A program made the position numbers and the translations under genes. This document shows positions 42,934 to 51,198 of a DNA stretch of 64,000 nt, in pieces. Origin of the DNA: JAPOUP01 sp965221405 (GTDB taxonomy: Bacteria > Pseudomonadota > Alphaproteobacteria > Rhodobacterales > Rhodobacteraceae). Each line of letters opens with the position of its first letter. Within the stretch, counting starts at the first letter, position 1. The notes below the pieces were generated by a model. The model was not told where the DNA came from. It made no database searches and saw only the letters and a list, made by a program, of their open reading frames with translations. The DNA lies in assembly GCA_965221405.1 (NCBI GenBank), contig CBDCSE010000002.1:124001-188000 (forward strand), given 5' to 3'.

Positions 42934-44412
42934 ATGACCGACAGTTCCGTTTTCCCGGACCCGGTCTATCGGGAGACAGTGCTGGAACCGCTCTTCGAGG
43001 GGACAAAGGCAAACCATGCGGCGGGAATGGCCGCGATCAATCAGGCGCATCTTACGATGCTGGCCGAAACCGGTATTCTCCCGGCGGAGGATGCATCAGC
43101 GATTGCGCACGCGCTTCACGACATCGAGGCGAAAACCGACGTATGCGACCTGACCTATTCCGGCGAGCACGAGGATTTCTTCTTTCAGATGGAAGCTGAG
43201 TTGCTGAAGCGTCTTGGCGATCGCGGAAGCGCCCTGCATATCGCCCGATCCCGCAACGACATCGACCATACGCTCTTCAGGCTGGCCCTGCGGAAACGCA
43301 CGCATCTGATGCTCGGGGAGCTTCATGGATTGGCCGAAGCACTGATATCGAAGGCCGCGAGCGAGTCGGAAACACTGATCATCGCCTATACGCATGGCCA
43401 ACCGGCCCAGCCAACCACGTTCGGTCACTATCTTGGTGCGATAATTGAGGTGATCCTTCGCGATGCCCAACGACTTGACGCCGCGGCAGATGCACTTGAA
43501 TGTTGCCCGATGGGAGCGGCCGCGATCACCACGTCAGGATTTCCGATCGATCGCGAAAGAATGGCCGAGCTGCTCGGGTTCGAAAAGCCGCTCCTGAACT
43601 CCTATGGCTGCATTGCCGCAGTCGACTACGTTACCGGACTCTACTCGGCCATCAAGCTTGTGTTCATCCATCTGGGCCGATTGATTCAGGATCTGCAGTT
43701 CTGGTCAGCCTTCGAAGTCGGCCAGCTCTACGTTCCGGACAGCCTCGTTCAGATCAGTTCGATCATGCCGCAGAAGAGGAACCCGGTACCGATCGAGCAT
43801 CTACGCCATCTCGCCAGCACGACTGTAGGGCGCTGCGACATGATTGTCGGCACCATGCACAATACGCCCTTCACCGACATGAACGACAGCGAGGGCGAAG
43901 TCCAGCAAGCCGGTTACGCGGCATTTCAAAGCGGTAGCCGGACCCTGAGACTGCTGACCGCCTTTGTCCCGGCCTGCCGGATCAATGGGGACAGGGTCTC
44001 GCGCGGCACCGATGCCGCCTGCATAACGATCACGGAGCTTTCCGATACGCTGGTTCGTGAAGAAGGCCTGAACCCGCGGCAGGCGCACTCTGTCGCCGCC
44101 ACCATCGCCGAGGCAGTCATTCGAGACGAAAAGGCGCTTGCGGAGGCCTACGATACGTTTGCCGCTGCTTTCACGGCCGAGACCGGGCGTGATACCGCAT
44201 TGGATGATACGGCATTCCAGGCCGCCGTCTCCGCCAAGGAATTCGTGGCCCGGCGTGAAAGACCGGGGGGGCCCGGTCCTCAGGCGCTTCGGGTGGCCCT
44301 TGACGGCTACGCCGGCATACTCGCGGAACTGCGTGCCAGCGACCGCGCGAGAGTCGAGCGCCATTCGAAGGCGGACGAACGGCGCACCACCGCATTCGCC
44401 GACCTGATGTAG
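42934..44412 (+). CDS. Argininosuccinate lyase-family enzyme in an ABC operon
   Basis: This 492-residue protein of the fumarase/aspartase superfamily has an ASL-like core: HIARSRNDIDHTLFRLALRK, then AYTHGQPAQPTTFGHYLGA with the catalytic His, and the mobile-loop signature VQISSIMPQKRNPVPIEH with its serine. Such enzymes eliminate fumarate by cleaving C-N bonds. Placement between permease and ATPase genes suggests it acts on the imported solute rather than in arginine synthesis. EDDS lyase and nitrosuccinate lyase are precedents in this family. Start ATG 42,934 is chosen because homology begins shortly after; the ribosome binding site is weak. Confidence 0.8.
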   Translation: MTDSSVFPDPVYRETVLEPLFEGTKANHAAGMAAINQAHLTMLAETGILPAEDASAIAHALHDIEAKTDVCDLTYSGEHEDFFFQMEAELLKRLGDRGSALHIARSRNDIDHTLFRLALRKRTHLMLGELHGLAEALISKAASESETLIIAYTHGQPAQPTTFGHYLGAIIEVILRDAQRLDAAADALECCPMGAAAITTSGFPIDRERMAELLGFEKPLLNSYGCIAAVDYVTGLYSAIKLVFIHLGRLIQDLQFWSAFEVGQLYVPDSLVQISSIMPQKRNPVPIEHLRHLASTTVGRCDMIVGTMHNTPFTDMNDSEGEVQQAGYAAFQSGSRTLRLLTAFVPACRINGDRVSRGTDAACITITELSDTLVREEGLNPRQAHSVAATIAEAVIRDEKALAEAYDTFAAAFTAETGRDTALDDTAFQAAVSAKEFVARRERPGGPGPQALRVALDGYAGILAELRASDRARVERHSKADERRTTAFADLM

Positions 44413-44422
44413 CACATAGCGC

Positions 44423-45488
44423 ATGTCGGGTCTGGCCATAAGGAATCTCGTCAAGGAATACGGCCGCACCGCCGTGCTGCATAACATCGATCTTGAAATC
44501 GAGGCCGGGGAGTTTGTCGTTCTGGTTGGACCGTCGGGATGCGGCAAATCGACAACTCTGCGGCTGATAGCAGGCCTTGAGGAGGTTACGGGCGGAACGA
44601 TCGAGATCGGCGGACATGTCGTGAATGACCTTGAACCAAAGGACCGCAATATCGCGATGGTGTTCCAGAATTATGCGATCTATCCGCATATGACAGTACG
44701 CAGGAACATCGGTTTCGGCCTCCGCAATTCAAGGAAAACCCGCGCCGAAAGAGACGCGAAAATCGAAGAGGTCGCGGGCATTCTCGGAATGACGGACCTG
44801 CTTCCAAGAAAGCCCAGCCAGCTTTCCGGCGGTCAGCGGCAAAGGGTGGCGATCGGGCGGGCGATGGTGCGGGATCCGGCCGTCTTCCTCTTCGACGAAC
44901 CGCTCTCCAATCTCGATGCCCAGCTGCGCACCCAGATGCGGCTGGAGATCAAGAAGCTCCACAGACGCGTAGGCGCCACGATTGTGTTCGTCACTCACGA
45001 TCAGGTCGAGGCGATGACGATGGCGGATCGGATCGTTATCATGAAGGATGGCCGTATACAGCAGATCGGGACGCCGTCCGAACTCTACCACGCGCCAGCC
45101 AACATCTTTGTTGCCGGTTTCATAGGATCGCCCTCAATGAATATGATCCCGGGCGTTGTTTCTGGAGGCAATGTGCATCTGGTTGGAGGGGTGCCTTTAC
45201 CGATTGGCATAGACGGCGTCGACGCACACAACATAATGGTGGGCATTCGGTCCGAGGACCTCCACCCAACCGATGGCCCCGCCCTCTTCAGCGGCGTGGT
45301 CAACGTGCGCGAGCCATTGGGGCATGAAACCTTGATCTATGTCGACACGGTGTTCGGAGGAGGTGATCGCCAAGGCGGACGGACGTTCGCCGCCGGAGCT
45401 TGGGGAAAAGGTAAGCTTCAACGCCGCGCCAAAGGACATCCATATATTTGATGGCGAAAGTGGAGCCGTGCTCAGCAGATCCGGGTAG
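44423..45488 (+). pseudogene. ABC transporter ATP-binding protein, frameshifted near its 3' end
   Basis: Residues 1-310 form a normal MalK/UgpC-like ATPase: Walker A GPSGCGKST (36-44), signature LSGGQRQRVAIGRAMV, Walker B VFLFDEPLSNLDAQL, and the switch His in FVTHDQVEAMTM. At about 45,355 the frame shifts. The natural C-terminus (VIAKADGRSPPELGEKVSFN, then APKDIHIFDGESGAVLS) continues in the next frame to TAG 45,486. Without correction, translation runs out of frame to about 45,451 and replaces the last 40 residues of the regulatory domain. The catalytic core is unaffected, so the protein may still function, or the shift may be an assembly error in GTTCGGAGGAGGTG. Confidence 0.8.
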
Positions 45489-45789
45489 AGAAAGCCGGAG
45501 GCCCTGCCCCGGATTCATTCAAAACGGCGATTTCCCGGGCACGTGAGCCCAGAACCCCATGGGGCTCGGATGATCGGAACTGACCTATACACCGTTACTG
45601 GATTGCGGTGCCATTGTCTCATGGGCTTGGAGCCGTCACGACGGCTGGTCGGACAGGGCTCAGGTCGGCTACAGGTGTCTCGGGCGTCACGGTGTCTCGG
45701 GTGGATTTCGGCGGCGGGCGGGCTTTCCACTCATGGAGGCACCCTCCTCCTCCGGGAGGCCGTCCGCGGGGCGAGTCGCGTCCTCGGCC
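45489..45789. other. Intergenic region between convergent operons
   Basis: About 300 bp between the ends of two convergent transcription units. GAGCCCAGAACCCCATGGGGCTC near 45,546-45,568 can form a small hairpin and might be a weak bidirectional terminator. No gene is recognisable. Confidence 0.45.
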
Positions 45790-46506
45790 TCACCGGACAT
45801 TGGCGAGACGGTCAGCAAGCAGCGCGTTTACCCGTTTACGCGCCTCGACATGAGCGATATGGCCTACACCGGCAAGCTCCACCAAAGTACCAAGCGTCTT
45901 GATCCTGTCCCGATCCGGGCCCGCTATATGGTCCTCAGATCCCCAGATCACCGTGATGTCAAGACCGCTTTCGGCCACTTCCGGCAGCACACCGGGGAGT
46001 TCGGCCTCAATGACCGGAAGTCGGCCCGCTATCCTCGCCAGTGCGGCGCGTGCGCCGTGACGCTCCAACTGCCCGAACGCGGTATCGACGAACGCCTGCG
46101 AGACCACTCCCTTCCTCGCCACAAGCCCTTCGAGGAACGTGCGCATCTCTTGCCTGTCCCTGATGGCGGAATACCGCGCGAGGGATTCATGGTCAAAACC
46201 CCGGCCGAGCCCCATCGGAGCCAGCAGCACAAGACCGCGGAAACGTTGCGGCGCCCGCGCGGCGAGCCTGAGCGCGAGACCGCCTCCCAGCGAGTGGCCG
46301 ACAAGCCAGGCCGGTGACCCTTCACCAAGACCCGCCATCAGGCGGGAGGCCATGTCCTCCAGCGAGCCGTCGCCCAGATTGCCTATGGCATTTCCGTGAC
46401 CCGGAAGATCGGGAGTGACCGCGTCGATTCCCCTGATCGCCGGCGTCGTTCCGGCCCAGGTCAGCCGGTCGGCGCCGAATCCATGCAGGAATACCGTGCG
46501 CGTCAT
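45790..46506 (-). CDS. Alpha/beta hydrolase, AcoC-type catalytic domain as separate protein
   Basis: This 238-residue alpha/beta-fold hydrolase has an oxyanion region LHGFGADRLTW, a PDLPGHG turn and nucleophile Ser72 in LVGHSLGGGLALRLA. The acid lies in VIWGSEDHIAG and the catalytic His in GVGHIAHVE. Acetoin-dehydrogenase E2 (AcoC) carries this type of hydrolase domain behind an N-terminal lipoyl domain in one chain. Here the lipoyl domain is a separate upstream gene overlapping by 4 nt (ATGA), so the E2 looks split. It ends the operon with the fused E1. The reaction is inferred to be acyl transfer or hydrolysis from the lipoyl arm. Confidence 0.8.
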   Translation of the reverse strand: MTRTVFLHGFGADRLTWAGTTPAIRGIDAVTPDLPGHGNAIGNLGDGSLEDMASRLMAGLGEGSPAWLVGHSLGGGLALRLAARAPQRFRGLVLLAPMGLGRGFDHESLARYSAIRDRQEMRTFLEGLVARKGVVSQAFVDTAFGQLERHGARAALARIAGRLPVIEAELPGVLPEVAESGLDITVIWGSEDHIAGPDRDRIKTLGTLVELAGVGHIAHVEARKRVNALLADRLANVR

Positions 46507-46742
46507 CCCTCAATGACAGCCAGGACGGTCCCGACGGCCACGATCTCATCCTCCTCCACAAACACTTCCGCAACGGTACCTGATGCGGGAGCTTCAAGGT
46601 CCATAGTGACCTTGGGAGTCGTGATGGTGATCATCTCCTCACCCTCGGAGACTCCGTCACCCACGTCCTTGAGCAAGGCGTCAATCTGCGCTTCGGTGAT
46701 CTCATTGCCGAGTTCCGGCATCCTTAGTTCCACACGCGCCAT
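46503..46742 (-). CDS. Free-standing lipoyl (biotinyl/lipoyl attachment) domain protein
   Basis: This 79-residue protein is a single lipoyl domain: ELRMPELGNEITEAQI, the lipoylated Lys44 in TITTPKVTMDLEAPASG, and the final VEEDEIVAVGTVLAVIEG. It should swing an acyl group between the upstream E1 enzyme and an acceptor. No catalytic 2-oxoacid E2 domain or E3 gene is adjacent; the only neighbour downstream is an AcoC-like hydrolase overlapping by 4 nt. A free-standing lipoyl domain in this position is unusual. It starts 11 nt after the E1 stop. Confidence 0.88.
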   Translation of the reverse strand: MARVELRMPELGNEITEAQIDALLKDVGDGVSEGEEMITITTPKVTMDLEAPASGTVAEVFVEEDEIVAVGTVLAVIEG

Positions 46743-46753
46743 CGCGTCCTCTC

Positions 46754-49096
46754 CTACAGCCCGGACCTGGCGAGGGCCAGGTCATCCCATCGTCTGCCGC
46801 CTTTCCGGCTGTGTCCGGTGTCACCCATCAGGTCCGTCAGAATGACGTCCTCGATGTCGACGGACTGCGGAAAGTAACCATGTTCCAGATCCGCGCCCGG
46901 CACTATCCAGTTCGGGCTTCCGAGCGTGCGGGGTGGAACCTTGAGCGCATCGAAGGCGAAGCGCGTGACGTTGGACGACAGCGTCATCGTGAAACCGCCG
47001 CGTTCACATGCCTCGGAAACCAGCAGCAACCGTCCGGTTTTCGACACGGATTCCAGAACCGGGCCGTAATCGAACGGGACGAGCGACCTGGCGTCAATGA
47101 CCTCGATTGAGACGCCGCGTGTTTCGAGCGACTTCGCGGCCTCAAGCGCGGGATAAAGTGTGGGCCCGACCGTCAGCACCGTAACATCGCCGCCGTCGCG
47201 CTTGATGTCTGGAGCGCCGATAGGGATCCTGTAATCGCCGTTCGGCACCGTGTCCCGGAACAGCTCGACCTGATCGTAGAGCCGCTGGCTCTCGAAAACG
47301 ATGACGGGATCGTCCGATGCAAGAGCCGACGCCATAAGGCCCTTGGCGTCGTAGGGTGTGGCGGGATAGATGATCTTGAGCCCCGGAACATGCGCCGCCA
47401 GCCCCGACCAGTCCTGGGAATGCTGGGCACCGTACCTGGAGCCGACCGAGCATCTGACAACGACCGGGACGCTGAGCGATCCGTTCGACATGGCCCGCCA
47501 TTTGGCGAGCTGGTTGAACAGTTCGTCCCCCGCCCGTCCGATGAAGTCGGCATACATGAGCTCGATCACTGGGCGACCGCCTTCCATGGAGGCTCCGATC
47601 GCCGTCGCCACTATCGCGGCCTCGGAAATCGGCGCGTTGAAGACCCGCTCATGCGGAAAGAGTTCCGAAAGGCCCCGGTAGACACCGAACGCACCGCCCC
47701 ATTCCCGGCATTCCTCGCCGTAGATGATGACACGTGGGTCGGACAGCAAGGCCTGCAGGACCGCCTCGAACAGACCATCGCGGAGGGTGATCGCCCTCAG
47801 CGGCGAGAGCGGTGCGCCATCAGGATCCCTTCCACCACGGGATTTTTTGCCGTTCTGCCGGATGCGGGCCACCTTCGCGGGATCCGTCAATGGTTCCGGA
47901 GGGCTACCGGCGGGTGGCGTCTCGCTGTCGGCGAACATTTTCCCGCCGATGCGGGTACCGTCATCTCCAGGATGGACAGGCGGAGCGACTTCGGGATCAG
48001 CCGCTGCCGCGAACACCGCCTTCATGCGCGTATCAACCGCCATCTGGATCGAGTCCGCGGCGGCGGCGGCGAGAATACCTTCCGTAACGAGGGAGTCTCG
48101 GTAGGTTCGGATCGGGTCGATCGCATCCCATGCCGCGATTTCGTCCTTTGTGCGATACGCGTTGACGTCCGTCGTGGAATGCCCCGAAAACCGGTAGCAT
48201 TCCACGTCGAGAATGGCGGGTCCCCTGCCGTCAAGCAGCAGCTGGCGCTTACGCTGGACGGCACCCGCGACCGCGAGCGGGTTCGTTCCGTCAACCGTCT
48301 CCGCATGACAGGCGTCGTCGCGAAGCCCGGCACCGATCCGCGCGAGACGGTCCCACGCCATGGTTTCGCCGCTGGTCTGTCCACCCATGGCGTAGAAATT
48401 GTTGGTGAAGAAAAAGAGAACCGGCAGGAAGCCACGGCTGTCCCAGAGCCGTTCGAACTGCGCCATACCCGCGAAGTTGAGGGCCTCCCAAACCGGGCCG
48501 CACCCCGTCGACCCATCGCCTGTCATGGAGACAGCGATGCTATCGCGGCCCTCGGATTTCATCCAGAGTCCCGCTCCCGTCGCGATGCCCGCCGACGCTC
48601 CGACAATGGCGTTATTGGGATAGGCTCCGAATGGCGTGAAGAAGGCATGCATGCTGCCTCCCATGCCACCGTTGAAGCCGGTCTCACGCATGAATATCTC
48701 GGAAAGAAGGCCCATCAGCAGAAAGTTTTCCGCCATGCCCCGTGGGTTTTCGGCTGGAAGGCGCGTTTCCACGGCGCGTAACAGGGCACCGTCACCATGA
48801 GCCTCCATGACCGAATTGAGCGCGTTGTCGCCAAGCTTCTGGATGGCGGACAGCCCCTTGGCCAGAAATTCGCCGTGCGAGCGATGCGACCCGAATATAT
48901 GGTCCTCTGGTGTCAGGGCCATCGCCGCACCGACCGCTGCCGCTTCCTGTCCGATCGAAAGATGGGCGGGGCCCCTGTAGGCGTAGGTGAGGTCCCCGTA
49001 GCTGCCTTTTGACTTGAGGCTTGCGATGCCGTTTTCAAACGCCCGGATAACTGTCATCTGGCGAAGTGCCTCGATCAATGCATCGGGCCCGCGCAT
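46754..49096 (-). CDS. Fused alpha-beta E1 of a 2-oxoacid/acetoin-type dehydrogenase
   Basis: This 780-residue thiamine-diphosphate enzyme starts at ATG 49,096, chosen because GGAGG lies 8 nt upstream; a TTG at 49,207 has no such site. Residues 1-370 are the E1-alpha part, with the TPP motif (TGDGSTGCGPVWEALNFAGM ... NN) and AYRGPAHLSIGQEAAAVG. A Pro/Gly-rich linker follows, then E1-beta (about 435-780), with RDGLFEAVLQALLSDPRVII and ISEAAIVATAIGASMEGGRP. In most bacteria these are two genes. Sequence resembles acetoin and branched-chain E1s; the substrate is unknown. It heads an operon with lipoyl and hydrolase genes. Confidence 0.88.
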   Translation of the reverse strand: MRGPDALIEALRQMTVIRAFENGIASLKSKGSYGDLTYAYRGPAHLSIGQEAAAVGAAMALTPEDHIFGSHRSHGEFLAKGLSAIQKLGDNALNSVMEAHGDGALLRAVETRLPAENPRGMAENFLLMGLLSEIFMRETGFNGGMGGSMHAFFTPFGAYPNNAIVGASAGIATGAGLWMKSEGRDSIAVSMTGDGSTGCGPVWEALNFAGMAQFERLWDSRGFLPVLFFFTNNFYAMGGQTSGETMAWDRLARIGAGLRDDACHAETVDGTNPLAVAGAVQRKRQLLLDGRGPAILDVECYRFSGHSTTDVNAYRTKDEIAAWDAIDPIRTYRDSLVTEGILAAAAADSIQMAVDTRMKAVFAAAADPEVAPPVHPGDDGTRIGGKMFADSETPPAGSPPEPLTDPAKVARIRQNGKKSRGGRDPDGAPLSPLRAITLRDGLFEAVLQALLSDPRVIIYGEECREWGGAFGVYRGLSELFPHERVFNAPISEAAIVATAIGASMEGGRPVIELMYADFIGRAGDELFNQLAKWRAMSNGSLSVPVVVRCSVGSRYGAQHSQDWSGLAAHVPGLKIIYPATPYDAKGLMASALASDDPVIVFESQRLYDQVELFRDTVPNGDYRIPIGAPDIKRDGGDVTVLTVGPTLYPALEAAKSLETRGVSIEVIDARSLVPFDYGPVLESVSKTGRLLLVSEACERGGFTMTLSSNVTRFAFDALKVPPRTLGSPNWIVPGADLEHGYFPQSVDIEDVILTDLMGDTGHSRKGGRRWDDLALARSGL

Positions 49097-49794
49097 CCGG
49101 CATTCCTCCGTCAGGGGGCGCGAATAGCTGTGGACCGGAATCCGTGATGGCGCAAGTTCGGTCGAAGCACGGGTTATGACGGGATCGATGTGGATGGATT
49201 TAGGCAAGGGGCTTCACTTTCGCACCGATGGTTCGCAGAATGGTTGGCTTTCGTGCGTCCATGGGGAGGCGGCGCGACCCGATAAAGGCGCCGCTCTCCT
49301 TCGGATGCACCATTGGGCTGTCCGTTCTGGCGGTCACGCTCCACCGCCTCTGCCGCAGGTCAGTCGTGTCTGTATGCCCAGCGTAACGGAGAATCACAAT
49401 TAGGTCGCTGGATTGAACACTCCCGCCGAAACGGAAACCGGTTTCTGGTTCAGGTTCAATGTTGGAAACGGCTCCCCGAAGTGGACGGACCATCCTTCCG
49501 GGAACTGCCACGTGCGGACAACGGCGCACCCATGCTCCATGCTGTCCAGCATAATCAGACCGACACATGGAGGTGTCTCAACTGTCCGAAGCCGATCGCC
49601 GGTCGATCAATCCGATGTTCTGCGGCCCACAAGGCACTCTGCCGTCTCCCTGACCCCGCGGAATTCAATAACCGCCCCGGTTTCCGTTCGCCACAGCTTA
49701 AAGTCCGGCATCCGATTTGAACAGTACCAATTGTCAGATGACATGGCGTCATCTATTCGTTTGACCTTATGCAGGACCAGTATGGAGAGATCCG
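49097..49794. other. Divergent region between E1 and sugar kinase genes
   Basis: About 700 bp holding the promoters of both operons. On the minus strand, 49,200-49,560 contains protein-like segments in two frames (SSDLIVILRYAGHTDTTDLR; AVVRTWQFPEGWSVHFGEPF) that may be a decayed gene, but no family is recognised. The remainder shows nothing. Confidence 0.4.
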
Positions 49795-50727
49795 GTGATC
49801 TATTGCGGTGGTGACGCTCTGATCGATTTCATGCCACTGGAACATGTGGATGGTTCGGTCTCGTTCAGCCCGAAACCCGGCGGTGCGGTGCTGAATGTAG
49901 CGACGGCATTGACCCGACTGGAGCGGGACGTCTCCTTTGTCGGCGCACTTTCCACCGACCTGTTCGGCGGTATGCTTCACGACCACATGGTCCGCGAGGG
50001 CATCAATACCACGAATGTCCGTCGGAGTGACGACGACAGCACCCTGGCTTTCGTCAGCCTGGCGAGCGGCGAGGCGCGCTACGCGTTCTATGACAGGACC
50101 TCGGCAAGCCGTCTCTGGACGGGTATGGCCGAGCCGCTGGGTATGGCCGAAGCGCTGCACGTGGGTTCGGTCACGCTGATTGCCGACCCTGCGGCGAGCG
50201 CCTACGCGGCTCTCGCCGGGCGGGCATCGCGACACATGGTCGTATCCCTGGATCCGAACTGCCGTCCGGGTCTGATACGCGACGGGGACGCGTATCGCGA
50301 CCGGATCGCCCGGATCGCGGCCGTAAGCCACATAATCCGGCTATCGGACGAGGATCTCGCCTTCCTCCACCCCGCGGCGAGCGAGGAGGAAGTGGTGAAA
50401 GGGCTCCTTGACGGGAAGACGCGCCTGGTGATCGTATCGCGGGGAGCGGATGGCGCATCGGCCTGGTGGCCCGAAGGCCGACTGGATATGGCGGGACGTC
50501 CGGTGAGGGTTCGGGACAGCGTCGGCGCGGGAGATACCTTCCATGCCGGCGTGCTCGCGGCCCTGTCACGCTCAGGGCATCTGACGGTCGAGGCGCTTGA
50601 TCGGCTGGATCGGGCATCCGTGGAGAACGCTCTCGCATTCGGAACCGCCGCAGCCGCCCTGAACTGCATGGAATCCGGTTGTGAGCCCCCAGCCCTTCAT
50701 GCCGTGCTGAAATACGTGGAAGAATAA
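49795..50727 (+). CDS. PfkB-family carbohydrate kinase (fructokinase-like)
   Basis: This 310-residue kinase starts at GTG 49,795 after GAGATCCG. The N-terminal GGDALIDFMPLE and the KPGGAVLNVATALTRLERD glycine-rich segment are typical of the ribokinase/fructokinase family. The C-terminal signature DSVGAGDTFHAG (241-252) contains catalytic Asp247 and the anion hole. It phosphorylates a sugar or nucleoside with ATP; fructose is common for this subgroup. It may process sugars brought in by the nearby ABC importers. It appears to be a single-gene unit followed by a hairpin near 50,765. Confidence 0.85.
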   Translation: MIYCGGDALIDFMPLEHVDGSVSFSPKPGGAVLNVATALTRLERDVSFVGALSTDLFGGMLHDHMVREGINTTNVRRSDDDSTLAFVSLASGEARYAFYDRTSASRLWTGMAEPLGMAEALHVGSVTLIADPAASAYAALAGRASRHMVVSLDPNCRPGLIRDGDAYRDRIARIAAVSHIIRLSDEDLAFLHPAASEEEVVKGLLDGKTRLVIVSRGADGASAWWPEGRLDMAGRPVRVRDSVGAGDTFHAGVLAALSRSGHLTVEALDRLDRASVENALAFGTAAAALNCMESGCEPPALHAVLKYVEE

Positions 50728-50738
50728 CCGGGCGCACG

Positions 50739-50843
50739 GTTGGGAGGCAGTTTGGGAATGAGCAGGGCGGATTTTTCCGTGAATGACCGCCCATTCCTTT
50801 GGAGCCATTCAGGTGGCCGCCCCTCTCTCGGCTGCCTCCCAAC
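50739..50843. repeat. Small inverted-repeat element after the kinase gene
   Basis: GTTGGGAGGCAG (50,739-50,750) recurs exactly inverted at 50,832-50,843. Between them GGGCGG and CCGCCC form a second hairpin that may act as the kinase terminator. The layout resembles a small non-coding mobile element. No other copy was noticed in the window. Confidence 0.4.
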
Positions 50844-51198
50844 GGCGCATCCGCGCCCAGCAGTCCAGGCCTCCGGCATCGCGCCCATCAAGGGGTCCAT
50901 CCCAACAAAGATCCTATGGTTTCGCTTGCGGCTGATTCGCGTTGGGTGAACTGTCTCCGCTGACCAACGCGTCGCCTGCCGCCTCACAACGACCGGCGCA
51001 TGGTTCACGGAGAAGGTGACGGGTGAACTGCTCTTTCTGCCGGGACGTGCACGCCCAGCAACACCTCATCAGTGAGCCTGACGCACCCCCACATTTTGTG
51101 GGACTCCGCTTGTTGGAAGGAACCCAACCTTGAACCACAGTCGGCCCTTTCTTATTCTGCGTGGCGACCATCCGTCCCGCTGTTGAAGAGGTGACATC
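50844..51198. other. Region upstream of AAA ATPase
   Basis: About 355 bp with no gene. Fragmented frames on the minus strand lack motifs. A GTTGGAAGGAACCCAAC hairpin lies near 51,113-51,130, close to the likely promoter of the ATPase gene. Confidence 0.4.
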
